Shown here piece by piece: positions 47,172-59,260 of a stretch of 64,000 nucleotides of DNA. The stretch comes from Thalassia testudinum (taxonomy: Eukaryota; Streptophyta; Magnoliopsida; Alismatales; Hydrocharitaceae), in NCBI GenBank assembly GCA_037157565.1, contig JAZHRO010000002.1:31516501-31580500 (forward strand). Direction: 5' to 3'. A program made the position numbers and the translations under genes. Below the pieces are notes generated by a model. That model did not search any database. It was not told where the DNA came from and was given only the letters and a program-made list of their open reading frames with translations. Every line of letters starts with the position of its first letter. Positions within the stretch are counted from its first letter, which is position 1.

Positions 47172-48354
47172 ACCACAAATGACACAAAATGTAAAGTGGT
47201 TCCCCTCACTTGGGTACTCCACTACCTAAGCCTCCCAACATTGGGTTTTTAACTCGATTCCCTCAACCCTTAGAGAATCAATTTACTAAATCGAGGTAAT
47301 TAACAGGTTACCTCAACCCAAGTACAAAAAAATGGGTTTGTTACAACCCAACGAACAAATGCTCAAGAACAAATGAAATATAGGTGTAAGACAGAAATGA
47401 TCTTACAACTAAGACCTAAGCCTCTCAACAAATATATATATATATAAGATAATATCAGGTTGAGAACCTAGGAAGGACATGAATCGCCTTGAATTGCGTG
47501 AACAAAACACATCAATGTGTTTTCAAACCCGTAGCATGATTGCAAAGCAGCAAACATGATTTCTTCTCTTGAATATGTGGTGGAAAATATGAATTATATG
47601 CTCTAGGATTTTCTCTTATGTCATTTATATATTTTGTGTGCAAACAAAGAGTCCAAGACTCATTTTATAGAGTTTAGGACCTCAGGTAGTCATCAAATAG
47701 ATGTTGGGATTTAATTTCCAACGTTCACATTTACAAAATTAATATTCTAGTCGTTCTGTTTTGGGCCAACAGCTAGCTGGTATCGGTACTAAAGTACCTA
47801 TACCGGTACTAGCAGCTTACTGCCATTAGTAAGCGAATCCTGGTACCGGTACTTGTAAGGTTCAAGCCAGAATTAAGGCTTCAACCTGTGGCCAACATGT
47901 ACCAGTACTTGTTGTTCATAGTTTGAGACAAATTCTCAAACCTGTGCCTTGCAAATACCAGTACTGTTGAACAGTATCGGTACTTGCTTACAAGTACCTG
48001 TTTTAAGTGTTTTAATCCATTACGTACTTTGAAAATGTTCTCAATATAAATCCTAATTTATCTCTAATTGATTTTACGATCCAAGTTATGATTCTTTGTT
48101 AAGAGACATATACAATCTATAAATATAAAATCTATACTAGAAAAACTAAAGGTCGAAGATGATCTTCTCCTCCTCGACTCTTCCTTGTCATCTTTCCTCC
48201 TCCATGACATGATCTTTTTCTTCTCACCATCATGCCTTCATCATTTCCTGTTTGCCTTGCTCCTTCACCTAAATCTGAAAAACACTTAATGGCAAACATT
48301 AATCCATAACAATTTTGTTAACACCAAAATAAGATGTGGAACAAGGTTCCAACA
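47172..48354 (-). mobile_element. Copia 3' LTR, segment 2
   Basis: Continues the LTR after the A insertion and runs to CCAACA 48354. It contains several GTACCGGTAC-like palindromic repeats (47780-48000) and ends with a TGGAAC/GTTCCA hairpin (48337-48351). It aligns with 50355-50999 plus 58636-59255. Confidence 0.9.
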
Positions 48355-48369
48355 ATCTCCCCCTTTTTG
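48355..48369 (-). other. Copia polypurine tract
   Basis: Minus strand AAAAAGGGGGAGAT directly before the 3' LTR, the expected plus-strand primer site. Confidence 0.8.
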
Positions 48370-48732
48370 GTGTTGACAAAACTATCTTGCAAATAGATAA
48401 TTATAAGAAAAAAAAATTTTTTAACATGTTATATGGAGGAAAAACTTTTAATTAAATCCTCCTCTTAAATATATGCTCCCCCTAAAAATATTACTATTTG
48501 CCCTTTATTTTTCTCCCCCTTTTTGTCAATCATAAAAAAATGAAGAAATATCATACCATAAAGTTTACTAATAGTCAAATGGAGCTTGTGAATACCAAGC
48601 ATCTCTCGTCCAACATTCTTGCTCTTCATTCAACCTATGGAAAGGTTGAAGTGTTCTATTATGTGCCTTGAACACCCATTGATTACTTTGATCTACTCCT
48701 GCAAAACAAATATCTTTTCTAGGTACCCATTA

Positions 48733-50212
48733 TCATGTGGTTCCTTTTAAGTTAGTACCTTTCATGCCTTGAGATTTATAGACCTCTCTTGTGTTAGATC
48801 TATAATTCTTGGGATTTTTGACCTTTTGGTACATCCATGCATGCCTAGGTGCACATGATCTAGTTTGTGTGCTTTTTTTACTTTGAAATTTTGATTTTAA
48901 TGAATCACAGAATTCAGTGTTTAGCCTAGTTATTGTTTTAAGATTATTCAAAGTCCCTTCAAAGTGCTCATAAATATCTTCTAAATCTAATATCTTTGCA
49001 TGCAACTAATTATTAGTTTCTTTTGACATTTCTAATTTTATTTCTAAACATGACTTATCTATTTCTAATGTTTGCTAATTATTCCTTAAAACCTTATTTT
49101 CCTTTTTAAATAACCTAGCTTTATGATATAGTTCTTCATAAGCTTCTAATAATTCTTCAAAAGAAAAATCAGGGTTTACCTCATTATCTATGTCTTCCAT
49201 AGTTGCTACCATGCAAAGATGTGAGACCTTGTTGTCATTCGATTCGCCAGAGTTGGTGTCCATGTCAGACTCGCTATCATCCCATGTCGCTTTAAATGAT
49301 TTCTTCTTCTTCTTGAGCTCCTTTGTTTCTTTCCTATTATCCTCCTTGTTTACGGGGAAATCCTTTTGCAAGTAGCCCTTTCTCTTGCACTCATAGCAAA
49401 TAACATTAGTTGAAATTTTATTAAATTTCTTACCATGTTTCTTGAGGAATTTCTGGAATTTTCTAGTAAGCATTTCCATCTCCTTGTCTTTGGATTCTGA
49501 TGTTGTTGAGTTCGAGTCCTCCTTGATTGCTCTAAAAGCAATACTTTTCTTCTTGCTTGTCGCCTTCTCCTCGTTCTTCTTGATATTCTCCAATTGGACT
49601 TCATATGCTATGAGGCTTCCAATTAGATCATCCAAGGGGAGAGTGGATAGGTCCTTTGCCTCTTGAATGGCTGTGGTCTTTGGAGGCCAATCGCTTGAAA
49701 GAGATCTCAAGATCTTCCTTATAAGCTGCTCCTCTTTCAGCTTGACTCCTAGGTTCTTCATGCGGTTAACAATTTCTTTAAACCTCGTGTTACATATCCT
49801 TGATCGTTTCACCTTTCTCCATCTTGAAACACTCATAATTTTTTGTTAGAATAGAGATATGAGTTTCCTTTACCTTATTTGTTCCTTCGTAGGTGACCTC
49901 AAGAGTGTTCCATATCTCAAATGCTGACTCGCATGCTGAGATGCAGTTGAATTCCTCCTTCGATAATGCACAATACAGTGCATTCATCGCCCTTGGATTG
50001 ATCATGATGTTTCTCTTCTGATCCGTTGCCTACGCTACTCCTTCTTGCGGCTTCGGATTGGAGTATTTTTCTTGAATGAGGGTCCAAGCCTCCTCATCCA
50101 TTGCTTTGAGGAAGACTTGCATCCTCCTCTTCCAATACCCATAGTCCATCCCATCAAAATAGGGAGGACAGGTAGAAGACTGTCCTTCGGTTCGCCTTGA
50201 TGTCGATGCCAT
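48733..50212 (-). pseudogene. gag: Ty1/copia gag polyprotein, decayed
   Basis: Starts at 50212 with MASTSRRTEGQS and the gag N-terminal motif FDGMDYGYWKRRMQVFLKAMD. The same frame continues after one stop with AMNALYCALSKEEFNCISAC and the motif CFKMEKGETIKDM. A shift near 49835 leads to FKEIVNRMKNLG and KILRSL (49836-49075). The zinc knuckle reads CYECKRKGYLQKDF, so the His and last Cys of CCHC are replaced by Tyr and Phe. The remaining tail (49005-48733) has coiled-coil-like Glu/Lys/Leu sequence. Gag would form the particle in the cytoplasm. This is the only protein encoded, as in gag-only (TR-GAG-like) elements. Confidence 0.85.
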
Positions 50213-50242
50213 TGCGAGTTGAGTTGTTACGTCTTCTCACAA

Positions 50243-50258
50243 CCTCGCTTTGATACCA
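50243..50258 (-). other. Copia primer-binding site
   Basis: Minus strand TGGTATCAAAGCGAGG, two mismatches from the complement of plant initiator tRNA-Met, 2 bp from the 5' LTR edge at 50261. This is the usual site for copia elements. Confidence 0.85.
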
Positions 50259-50260
50259 CT

Positions 50261-50999
50261 TGATAGGATCTAAAAAGTAGGATATGGCTATGCACACAAA
50301 TACTCAAAAGTGAAATATTAGTAGTACATAGAAATTTGCACAAACAATCAAACCACAAAGGACACAAAATGTAAAGTGGTTCCCCTCACTTAGGTACTCC
50401 ACTACCTAAGCCTCCCAGCTTAGGGTTTTTAACCCGATTCCCTCAACCCTGAGAGAATCAATTTACTAAATCGAGGTAATTAATGGGTTACCTCAACCCA
50501 AGTACAAGAAAACGAGTTTGTTACAACCCAATGAGCAAATGATCAAGAACAAATGAAATACAGGTGTAAGATAGAAATGATTTTACAACTTAGACCTATG
50601 CCTCTCAACAAATATATATATAAGATAATATCAGGTTGAGAACCTAGGAAGGACACGAATCACCTTGAATTACGTGAACAAAACACATCAATGTGTTTGC
50701 AAACCCGTAGCATGATTGGAAAGCAGCAAAAATGATTTCTTCTCTTGAATATGTGGTGGAAAATATGAATTATATGCTTTAGGATTTTCTATTATGTCTC
50801 TTGTATATCTTGTGTGCAAACAAAGAGTCCAAGGCTCATTTTATAGAGTTTAGGACCTCAGGTAGTCGTCAAATAGATGTTGGGATTTAATTCCCAACGT
50901 TCACATTTACGAAACTAATATTCCAGTCGTTCTGTTTTGGGCCAATAGCTAGCTGGCACTGGTACTAGCAGCTCACTGGCACCAGTACATGAGTCCTGG
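50261..50999 (-). mobile_element. Copia 5' LTR, segment 1
   Basis: Begins TGATAGGATCTAAAAAGTAG beside the primer site and is cut by B element N3 at 51000, with CCTGG (50995-50999) as the left target duplication. Confidence 0.9.
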
Positions 51000-52689
51000 T
51001 GATGTAAACACATTTACACTACTTAAGATGTCTATTTATGCATGTTCTTAAGCATAGGATTGCATTGCATGCTATTAATATTGCATAACATGCATCATCT
51101 TGCATTTAGAGTAGTTTGAATAAAATGGAGGTTAATTATCTCCTTTTATGTTCATGGATAGGGCAAACTTTTATCGGGGCCTCGGATCGAAGATCCAACC
51201 GTACAGATGTGATCAGGGTGACGATTGGAGTTCAACGACTCCAAGATCGCCCTAATCAGGCATCTGCAGCATCAGATAGTTACTGGGGAACCCTAGAAGA
51301 TAAAGGGTCAAGATGGTGTGAATCTGCACTTCAAACGACAAATCCGACCACACAGATGGATTCGGATCAACGATCGCAGCCTAACGATGCAAAAATCGAG
51401 TCAATCCGACACCTGTGGCACCATCTACATCATCCAGAAGATGGACAGCCACGTTGGCACCATGTGGCACCATCTCGGCAGCCCAATCGTCCGCACGCAC
51501 CCGGTGAAGGCCACCGCATCCGTCCTTCCCAGCCGTTGGATCAAGATCCAACGGCTGCAACACGCTTGCACTGAAGTTAGGCACTCGACACAAATGCGCC
51601 CATAGCGCGTTGGTCGAGCGCTCTAACGTGAAGCGAAGGCGCGCGTTCGAGCCTCGCCGTGCTGAAATTGGAGCGGAAGTGCATGCTTGATCGACCACAT
51701 GATGGCGATCCAACGGCCGCGCATGCTTAATCAAGATGATGCGCCCACACATGCCCGCGAGTGATGCGGGATCGTACGCGGGCAGGCGCACAGCGTAGGC
51801 GGGTGAAGGCGCAATCTAAGCTGTCCAATCTCGCAATCGGACGACTGAGATCGGCTAGACGTGCGTGAGCGTTGAACGTGCGGGCAAGTGAGCAGGCACG
51901 CGCACGCCGCCCACTATGCCCATGTTCATCCGTCACTAAAGGTCTTGAATTAATGTTTTAAGAGTTGTAAAGACCAAATTGTCCCCACTCCTTGCAACTA
52001 TAAAAGGAGACCCCCTCCACATGAAATTCTCATCCCTTCCTTCTCTTCTCTCCCTCTCGAAAGCTCAAGAGAAGCTTGTCCCACACCCGGGATGCTTATC
52101 GCGAGATAAAGTCAATTTTTTGTCCCCCTTTCAAAAGTGGAACCCACGACAACGACGACGTGCTGCCTCGTTCCCGTTCTTCCTGCTTCGCCCTCCTTCG
52201 TCCTGCTTCATCCTCCTTCATCTAGGCATTGTCCCATCTGGCTCGTCCTCCAAGCGACCAACGAGGAGGATCTCTCCCCATTCTTTTTACTACTTTCTAG
52301 AATAGATTTACTACTTTATAGAGTAGATTTACTGCTTTCTAGTGCAATCATTTTCCCGCTTTCTTGTCATGAAATTTAGTGTAATGAACAATCCTTTTTA
52401 TAATGAATTCCATGTGCATTCTATATCTCCTTGATTTTTGTTTTTATTATTCTCTCTCTCTCTTCTATTTATTGTAAATAGTTAGATAGTTCTAATCAAT
52501 TGAATTACTTTGTGACAAATAAAAATAAACACGTAGTTTTTAAATCAAACGTCCACCTCCCTGTGTTCGACCCAGAATTTTCATTTCGGTATAAATTTTA
52601 TTTGTTGAACACGAGTTCTTCGCTTTCATACTACGACGATAGGTTTTTCAAAAACCAAACACGTCAGCATAGCAACTCAACGTTCAACA
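51000..52689 (+). mobile_element. 5' LTR of N3
   Basis: TGATGTAAACACATTT to TTCAACA. A perfect palindrome with arms AGCCGTTGGATC lies near 51533-51558. TATA box 51999-52007. Only the right arm of the U3 hairpin remains (CCGTCACTAAA, 51930-51940). Confidence 0.9.
51603..51653 (+). promoter_or_regulatory. tRNA-like box A/box B module (N3 5' LTR)
   Basis: TAGCGCGTTGG fits box A except one base and CGTTCGAGCC fits box B. The stretch GTTGGTCGAGCGCTCTAACG resembles the D-arm to anticodon-arm part of an elongator tRNA. Confidence 0.6.
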
Positions 52690-52692
52690 TTT

Positions 52693-52709
52693 TGGCATCG
52701 TTGCCGGGG
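52693..52709 (+). other. Primer-binding site of N3
   Basis: TGGCATCGTTGCCGGGG, two mismatches to the tRNA-Asp complement. Confidence 0.85.
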
Positions 52710-52852
52710 AGGTGACGCTCTTTGATTTTTTCTTTCCATTTTCTAACTTACAAATCATTTACCTCACTTCTTTCCTTTCTTATTGTGATTGCAGGTACTC
52801 TTTTGAGACAAGCAAAAGCGGTAGATTGGAGTAAAGTGCTGTGGAAGGTTTT

Positions 52853-53843
52853 GTAAGTTACCCCCACCTCCCACCCATTAGATTTCATTCCACCACATAA
52901 TAACACAAACATCAATCAACCTAGGTGTTCTTATAAACTCTAAGGTTAGATTGTTTGTTGTTTGACACCTACACCCGCCCCAACCCCCACATTAAAAAAG
53001 AAAAATAAAAAAAATCTCACAGAGGTACACAACCTCATCTGATTTTCAAACTCAACTAGTAAACCGATCTTTAGAGCCGGTACACACATCCAAACACATA
53101 ATTGAGTAGAAATCAGATTAGGTAATCACTTGTGTGCCCAATTAAGTGGTTCAACAGGGCAATTGTTTGAGTTGATTGGGCTACACCACTTCAATTAAAA
53201 TCAACTCATCAAGTAGCTTCCACTTATGTTCAACTCTTAGGGAATTACTAGGCACTCCACATTCTTTTTAAGCTTTAAAGGAAAACATATCCACCTGTGC
53301 TTTCAAAACCTGGTGTGCCAACAAAACTTGTTTGAAAATACCTAAAGTTGAATGCTAAAAGCTACTAAGCAAGATTTGAGCTCTAAAATTCACCACATCA
53401 AAAATAATCTTGCTTGAGAACCACTGGTTGTGCACGCACACACAAATCAATCAATCATTAAGGGCACAACCCATTTAAAGGGCCCATCACATTCCAAAGC
53501 ACATTCAAACCTTGCCTTAAATAAAATAGAGTAGATGTTGGCCTTAAGGATTCGACTCGCTTCTCAGAGCTCAGAATGAGATTATTTTCGATTAGTCTGT
53601 TTCTACTGTTTAATCTGATGTCTAGCTAGGGGAGTAGAATCAAACGATCGCGGCTGGGGGGTACACTAGGAACCGGAGGCGCAAGCCGAAGGAAGAACCT
53701 TCTCCCCAGTCCCTCCTTCTAACTGGTTGGATTGAATAGACAGAAGTAGATCAAATCGTTTCTCTATCTCAAGATGGGTTTTGGGAGTCTGTAGGTCTTT
53801 AGGCTAGCCCACTTAAGGACAGGTTTGATTGTTTGTATTGCAG
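52853..53843 (+). other. Putative leader intron (N3)
   Basis: Donor GTAAGT (52853-52858) and acceptor TTTGTATTGCAG ending at 53843, 991 bp apart. An upstream acceptor-like site (GTGATTGCAG, near 52794) suggests a small exon of about 58 bp before the donor. Confidence 0.55.
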
Positions 53844-53868
53844 GGCGCCTTTCTTCCTCCCGCTTATC

Positions 53869-55304
53869 ATGAATCCTTCCACATATTACACGCATTCCCG
53901 TTCTTTCCCACCTGTTTTGAATCATCCTCAACATGACGATTATCTCAACTCGTACTGTAATCAACCATCAGTTAGTTGGGATAACTCGAATTGGGGATAC
54001 AGTTCCGGACCTTCTTGTTTAGGATCTAACTCTAAATACTTTGATTGTGATTTCTATCCTTCTTAGAGCCACATCGATTATAGATCATCAACCTTTCATG
54101 AACAACCTAATATGATCTACAATCAAGAAGGATACACTGATTCTTACCCATCCTTTGATTACACTACCTTTAGGTCATCACCACCTTTTGAACAATCTGA
54201 AATGACCTATTATCAGGAAGGGTATAACGAACCTCAATTCGTTAATTCCCCTGCTTTGACCCCAAACCTGCCCAACCCTGAACTAACTCATTTGGTTCAG
54301 GGTAACCAGGTTCAAGAAAAGGTTCTGGCTAACTTGAGGAATATCATACAATCTTTAGAAGTTCAGCCAATACCTTGCATTGAGAGATTGAAGCCCCTGA
54401 TTGCAATGATTGATGATTTGAACAAGTCTTTGTTGGATTGGCTCCAAGATGTTAAGGATAAGAACCCGGGTGAGTTTCTACTTGGGAAGATAGCGAAATT
54501 GAGGATGAAATTTGTGGTTGCTTTAGTTCAGTCGTGGGATGATTCCCAGGATGAACCCTCTTCAGGAGAGCCAATTTCAGAACCCGTTCAAGCACCTGTT
54601 GGGGGGACACGTGTTACGAGGCTGACCAAATTGAATTAGAGCAACCAATTAAGGATGATCTGATTTCTTCACCTGAGATCCCTGAGCCGGGGTACGAGGA
54701 AATGTATGTCTCCTTGGAATAGAAAGTGACAGATGATGTTGGGACATACATTAATACGGATCTTGATTTCTTTGATTCTGATGGTGAAGATTCGATTTGC
54801 GAAGTCTCACGCGAGTTTACAAAACATAATTTTTGTGAGACGATTGGGCTTGAGGAATCTGAAAGATCATTTGATAGCCCAAGAATTGAGGAAACTGATC
54901 TTATTAGGGCACACATTATGGATCCAAAATCACATTTTTTGGAGGGTTCAAGTCAATGCCCTGATTGTCAGTTACACCCTGTTGAGCTTATCGATGATTC
55001 TATTTCTAAGATAATTAGACCCAAGTCAATTTTGATTCAGCCACATCATATAGACTTGGAGATTTTAGACGGGGTGATTAATATGCAAGAGGTCCTGGAA
55101 ATTGACATGCTGAATGAGGAGGATAGGAGCCGGGAGGTTCTGATTTAGGAAGCTAGTTCTGAAGGAAATAGAACACTGAGTCGAAGGGTTCCTATTAAGC
55201 TAAAACCATCAAACTAGGACCCTTACGACATCTGTTCTGAGGATGTCCAACCCAGGCATGCATTCATTGATTATCCTTTTGAGCTTGAATTCTCTGTAAC
55301 CCGA
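53869..55304 (+). pseudogene. ORF-N, copy N3
   Basis: Starts MNPSTYYTHSRSFPP at 53869, 25 bp after the acceptor. The frame stays open to 54639 except one stop at 54064-54066 (CAG in N2). One base is missing in the G run near 54600-54606, and the frame resumes at 54726 (DDVGTYINTDLDFFDSDGED) through 55148. Stops at about 54721, 55148 and 55217 fall at Gln or Trp codons of relatives. The final stop of N1 (TGA) reads CGA here. The domain order is as in N2: Tyr/Ser-rich N-terminus, helical centre with LLDWLQDVKDKNPGEFLLGK, acidic C-terminal half with a CPDC pair. Function is unknown. Confidence 0.75.
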
Positions 55305-56901
55305 CTTTTTGGTCTTGGGTTCCATCCCCATAAATCGCAGGCCCGACCTTGCTTCCATACTGATTTTAGGTTTTGGCTAATTTTTATCCAGAACCTGAGA
55401 TATTCTCGATTATGTGGTATAGGCCTGCATCACAATTTGGTCCACATTTGTGGACATCTACTGACAGGTCAGAGGATTCTTATGTTTATTCTGATTTTGA
55501 CCTGCACCTGTGAATTCTTCATTTCTCTTCTTTGTATAGTGTGCCTAGCTGAAGGCACTAAATTTAGCACATATACAGTTCTTTTAGTTTTTGTCTCGGA
55601 GCAGACCTGACATTCACACAATTCAAGTGCTTTCTATGTTATTCCACTCTGTTTTATGTCTTTTTAATACAATAAGGACATTGCATTAGATAGGCATGTG
55701 AGGGTGGATATTCATCTCTGAATTTATTCGTCAGTTCCGTAGATTTTCTTATTTTATTAAAAAAAAAAAGTGGAATTAGGAAGGAGAACTTGGGTTTAAG
55801 AAAATTTTCAATCTTAGGAAATACTACATTATGATTTGAACACAAAGACCCTTCAGGTCTTTGGACTTAATCAGCCTATGTATCCACTAAAATGTGGATT
55901 TATTTTTTGAGTCCTTTACAACCTAAATTCTATTTTAATTGGAGTAAATAAGTTTGGGTGATAAGTACACGACTTATCAACCTGCCCTCTGATTTGAGGG
56001 AATTTTGAGTCTTAAGCATCTACACACTATCTTGTCACTGACTCATTGTTCGACGATTCTAACGGAAATTGGGTATCTAATGAACCTTCTAGGGTGATAT
56101 GGCTGGCAAGTTATTGTGGGTAACAACCCATAGGTAGGTTGTCTAGAGCCCAGTCACTGGACCTTTCTCTTTTTGCTACCTTTAGGTAAATCTTAGACCA
56201 GGGAAGCCACCTACTTAAAAAAAAATCGAAAAGAAAAGGAGAAAAGAAAAAAAAAATCACACTTCGCCGTACGAGTATGGCTGGCAAGTTGTCAGTGGTA
56301 ACAGCTCATCGACCAGTTGTCCAGAACCCAGCTCAATAAATGCATTGAAAAATCCCAAAACACTTAGGAAGAAGCGGAGAAGTAGAATAAACCAGGGAGA
56401 TATACACTGGATTCACCCTTGTATTGACCCCATAAAAATATAAAAGTAGGGAGAAAGCTACTGATTATAAAGATACACCTTTAGGTAGAATTCTCTTATT
56501 TAGGTCACCTAGAGGCGTAGAAATCCGAAGTCCATTTTAACTGTCGGTCAACGAGTCTATCACATTCACAATAAGATGCTTAGAACTTATGGTTCTTATC
56601 AAACCATAGGTGAGTTGTATGACCGTAGAAAGCCACTCTTAAACCCTAAAGCTTGAAAATCCAAAAAAATTAGAAAAGAAGAAAAAGAGAAAAATAAATT
56701 TTTCTTTGAATAAGGCAAGGGCCTGAGGTGGTCTGCATTTTGGCCGATACACGGGCACTGTTGTGTCTTTGAAAGTTTAGATCCTAAGTAGACATTTTCT
56801 TAATGATTGAAAATAACTCATGCCCAAATAATCCAACCTGATTCTTTTACAAATAGCATATAGTTTTTTCTAGGGACTAGCAAAAGATAGGCATGGGGGT
56901 A
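55305..56901 (+). other. 3' non-coding region of N3
   Basis: Conserved block near 55546-55570, a weakened internal polypurine-like tract (AGGCATGTGAGGG, near 55692), the duplicated CTGGCAAGTT motif (near 56102 and 56281) and a terminal tract ending at 56901. Confidence 0.7.
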
Positions 56902-58630
56902 TGATGTAAACACATTTACACTACTTAAGATGTCTATTTATGCATGTTCTTAAGCATAGGATTGCATTGCATGCTATAAATATTGCATAACATGCATCAT
57001 CTTGCATTTAGAGTAGTTTGAATAAAATGGAGGTTAATCGTCTCCTTTTATATTCATCGATAGGGCAAACCTTTTATCGGGGCCTCGGATCGAAGATCCA
57101 ACCATACAGATGTGATCAGGGCAACGATTGGAGTTCAACGACTCCAAGATCGCCCTAATCAGACATCTGTAGCATCAAATAGTGATCGGGGAACCCTAGA
57201 AGATCAAGGGCCAAGATGGTGTGAATCTACACTTCAAATGACAAATCCGACCGAAGGGATGGATTTGGATCGACGATTGCAGCCTAACGATGCAAAAATC
57301 GAGTCAATCTGACACCTGTGGCACCATCTACGTCATCTAGAAGATGGACGGCCAAGATGGCGCCACGTGGTGCCATCTCGGCAGCCCAATCAACCACATG
57401 GACCTGGTGAAGGCCACCGCATCCGTCCATCCCCGTCGTTGGATCAAGATCCAATGACTGCGACGCGCCTGAGCTGAAGTTAGGCGCTCGACACAAATGC
57501 GCCCATAGCGTGTTGGTCGAGCGCTTTAACGCTAAGCGAAGGCGCGCATTCGAGCCTTGTCGTACTGAAATTGGAGCGGAAGCGTGCGCCCGATAGACCA
57601 CACAATGGTGATCCAATGGTCGCGCGTGCTCAATCAAGATGACATGCCCACACACGCCCGCGCAAGATGTGGGATCGTACGCGAGTGGGTGCGCAGCGCA
57701 GGCGTGCGAAGGCGCGATTTAAGTCGTCCGATCTTGCGATCGGACGGCTGAGATCGGCTGGACGTGTGCAAGCGATGAATGCGCAGGCAAGCGAGCGGGC
57801 GCGCATGCGTCAGGCACTACGCCCACGTTCAGACCTTTAGCGACGGTTGTATCCATCACTAAAGGTCCTGAATTAATGTTTTAAGAGTTGTAATGACCAA
57901 ATTGCCCCCACTCCTTGCAACTATAAAAGGAGACCCCCTCCACACTAAATTCTCATCCCTTCCTTCTCTTCTCTCCCTCACCAAAGCTCAAGAGAAGCTT
58001 GTCCCACACCTGAGATGCTTCTCGCGAGATAAAGTCAATTTTTCGTCCCCCTTTCGGAAGTGGATCCTGCAACGACGACGATGTGCTACCTCATTCCCGT
58101 TCTTCCTGCTTCGCCCTCCTTTGTCCTGCTTTGTCCTCCTTCGTCCAGGCGTCGTCCCGTCCGGCTCGTCCTCCAAGCGACCGTTGAGGAGGATATCTCT
58201 CTCCCCATTCTTTTTACTACTTTCTAGAATAGATTTACTGCTTTCTAGAGTAGATTACCGCTTTCTAGTGTAATCATTTTCCCACTTTCTCATCGTGATA
58301 TTTAGTGTAATGAACAATCCTTTTTATAATGAATTCCATGTGCATTCTATGTCTCTTTTGATTTTTGTTTATATTATTCTCTCTCTCTTATTCTCTCTCT
58401 CTCTTCTATTTATTGTAAATAGTTAGATAGTTCTAATCAATTGAATTACTTCGTGACAAATTAAAACAAATATGTAGTTTTTAAATCAAACGTTCGCCTC
58501 CCTGTGTTCGACTCGGAATTTCCATTTCGATATAAATTTTATTTGTTGAACACGAGTTCTTCGCTTTGGTACTACGACGACAGGTTTTTCAAAAACCAAA
58601 CACGTTAGCGTAGCAACTCGACGTTCAACA
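56902..58630 (+). mobile_element. 3' LTR of N3
   Basis: Same ends as the 5' LTR. U3 hairpin intact at 57836-57863, TATA box 57922-57930. Confidence 0.9.
57506..57556 (+). promoter_or_regulatory. tRNA-like box A/box B module (N3 3' LTR)
   Basis: TAGCGTGTTGG and CATTCGAGCC, 51 bp span. Box B has one change relative to the 5' LTR copy. Confidence 0.55.
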
Positions 58631-58635
58631 CCTGG

Positions 58636-59255
58636 TACCGGTACTCATCATGGGTACCGGTACTTGTGACTCCCAGGTTTGAAATTTCTTGGGCACAGTA
58701 ACCTACCTATACTTGTACTCATCATGGGTACCAATACTTGTAAGGCTCAGGCTAGAATTAAGGCTTCAACTTGTGGCCAACATGAATCGATACTCATGGT
58801 TGGTACCGGTACTTGTTGTTCACAGTTTGAGACAAATTCTCAAACCTATGCCTTGCAAATGCCAGTATTGATGAACAGTATCGGTACTTGCTTACAAGTA
58901 CCTATTTTAAGTATTTTAATCCACATACTTTGAAAATGTTCGCAATGTAAATCTTAATTTATCTCTAATTGATTTTACGATCTAAGTTATGATTCTTTGT
59001 TAAGAGGCATATACAATCTACAAATATAAAATCTAAAGTAGAAAAATTAAAGGTCGAAGATGATCTTCTCCTCCTCGACTCTTCCTTGTCATCTTTCCTC
59101 CTCCATGACATGATCTTTTTCTTCTCACCATCATGCCTCCATCATTTCCTGTTTGCCTTGCTCCTTCACCTAAATCTGAAAAACACTTAATGGAAAACAT
59201 TAATCCATAATAATTTTGTTAACACCAAAACAAGATGTGGAACAAGGTTCCAACA
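58636..59255 (-). mobile_element. Copia 5' LTR, segment 2
   Basis: Continues the LTR after N3, with GTACCGGTACT-type repeats near 58633-58720 and the terminal TGGAAC/GTTCCA hairpin (59238-59252). Ends CCAACA, then TATTA. Confidence 0.9.
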
Positions 59256-59260
59256 TATTA

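Larger units (their letters stand above)
51000..58630 (+). mobile_element. Non-autonomous family B element N3
   Basis: Complete 7.6-kb insertion with perfect target duplication CCTGG (50995-50999 and 58631-58635) in the copia 5' LTR. It has two LTRs, primer site, leader, ORF-N and two polypurine tracts in the same order as N1 and N2. Confidence 0.95.
39315..59255 (-). mobile_element. Gag-only Ty1/copia element, itself split by two insertions
   Basis: Perfect target duplication TATTA (39310-39314 and 59256-59260). The 3' LTR is 39315-39410 plus 47172-48354 and the 5' LTR is 50261-50999 plus 58636-59255, about 1.3 kb each. The internal region (48355-50260) is only 1.9 kb and encodes gag alone. 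No protease, integrase, reverse transcriptase or RNase H is present, so it needed help from a relative. Confidence 0.9.

Noticed and set aside
51116..51574. A 152-codon open frame in the N3 5' LTR, with shorter relatives in other family B LTRs
   Set aside because: It lies in U3 upstream of the TATA box, its length differs between copies through ordinary stops, and both strands of this GC-rich stretch are open. It is better explained by palindromic U3 sequence than by a protein.
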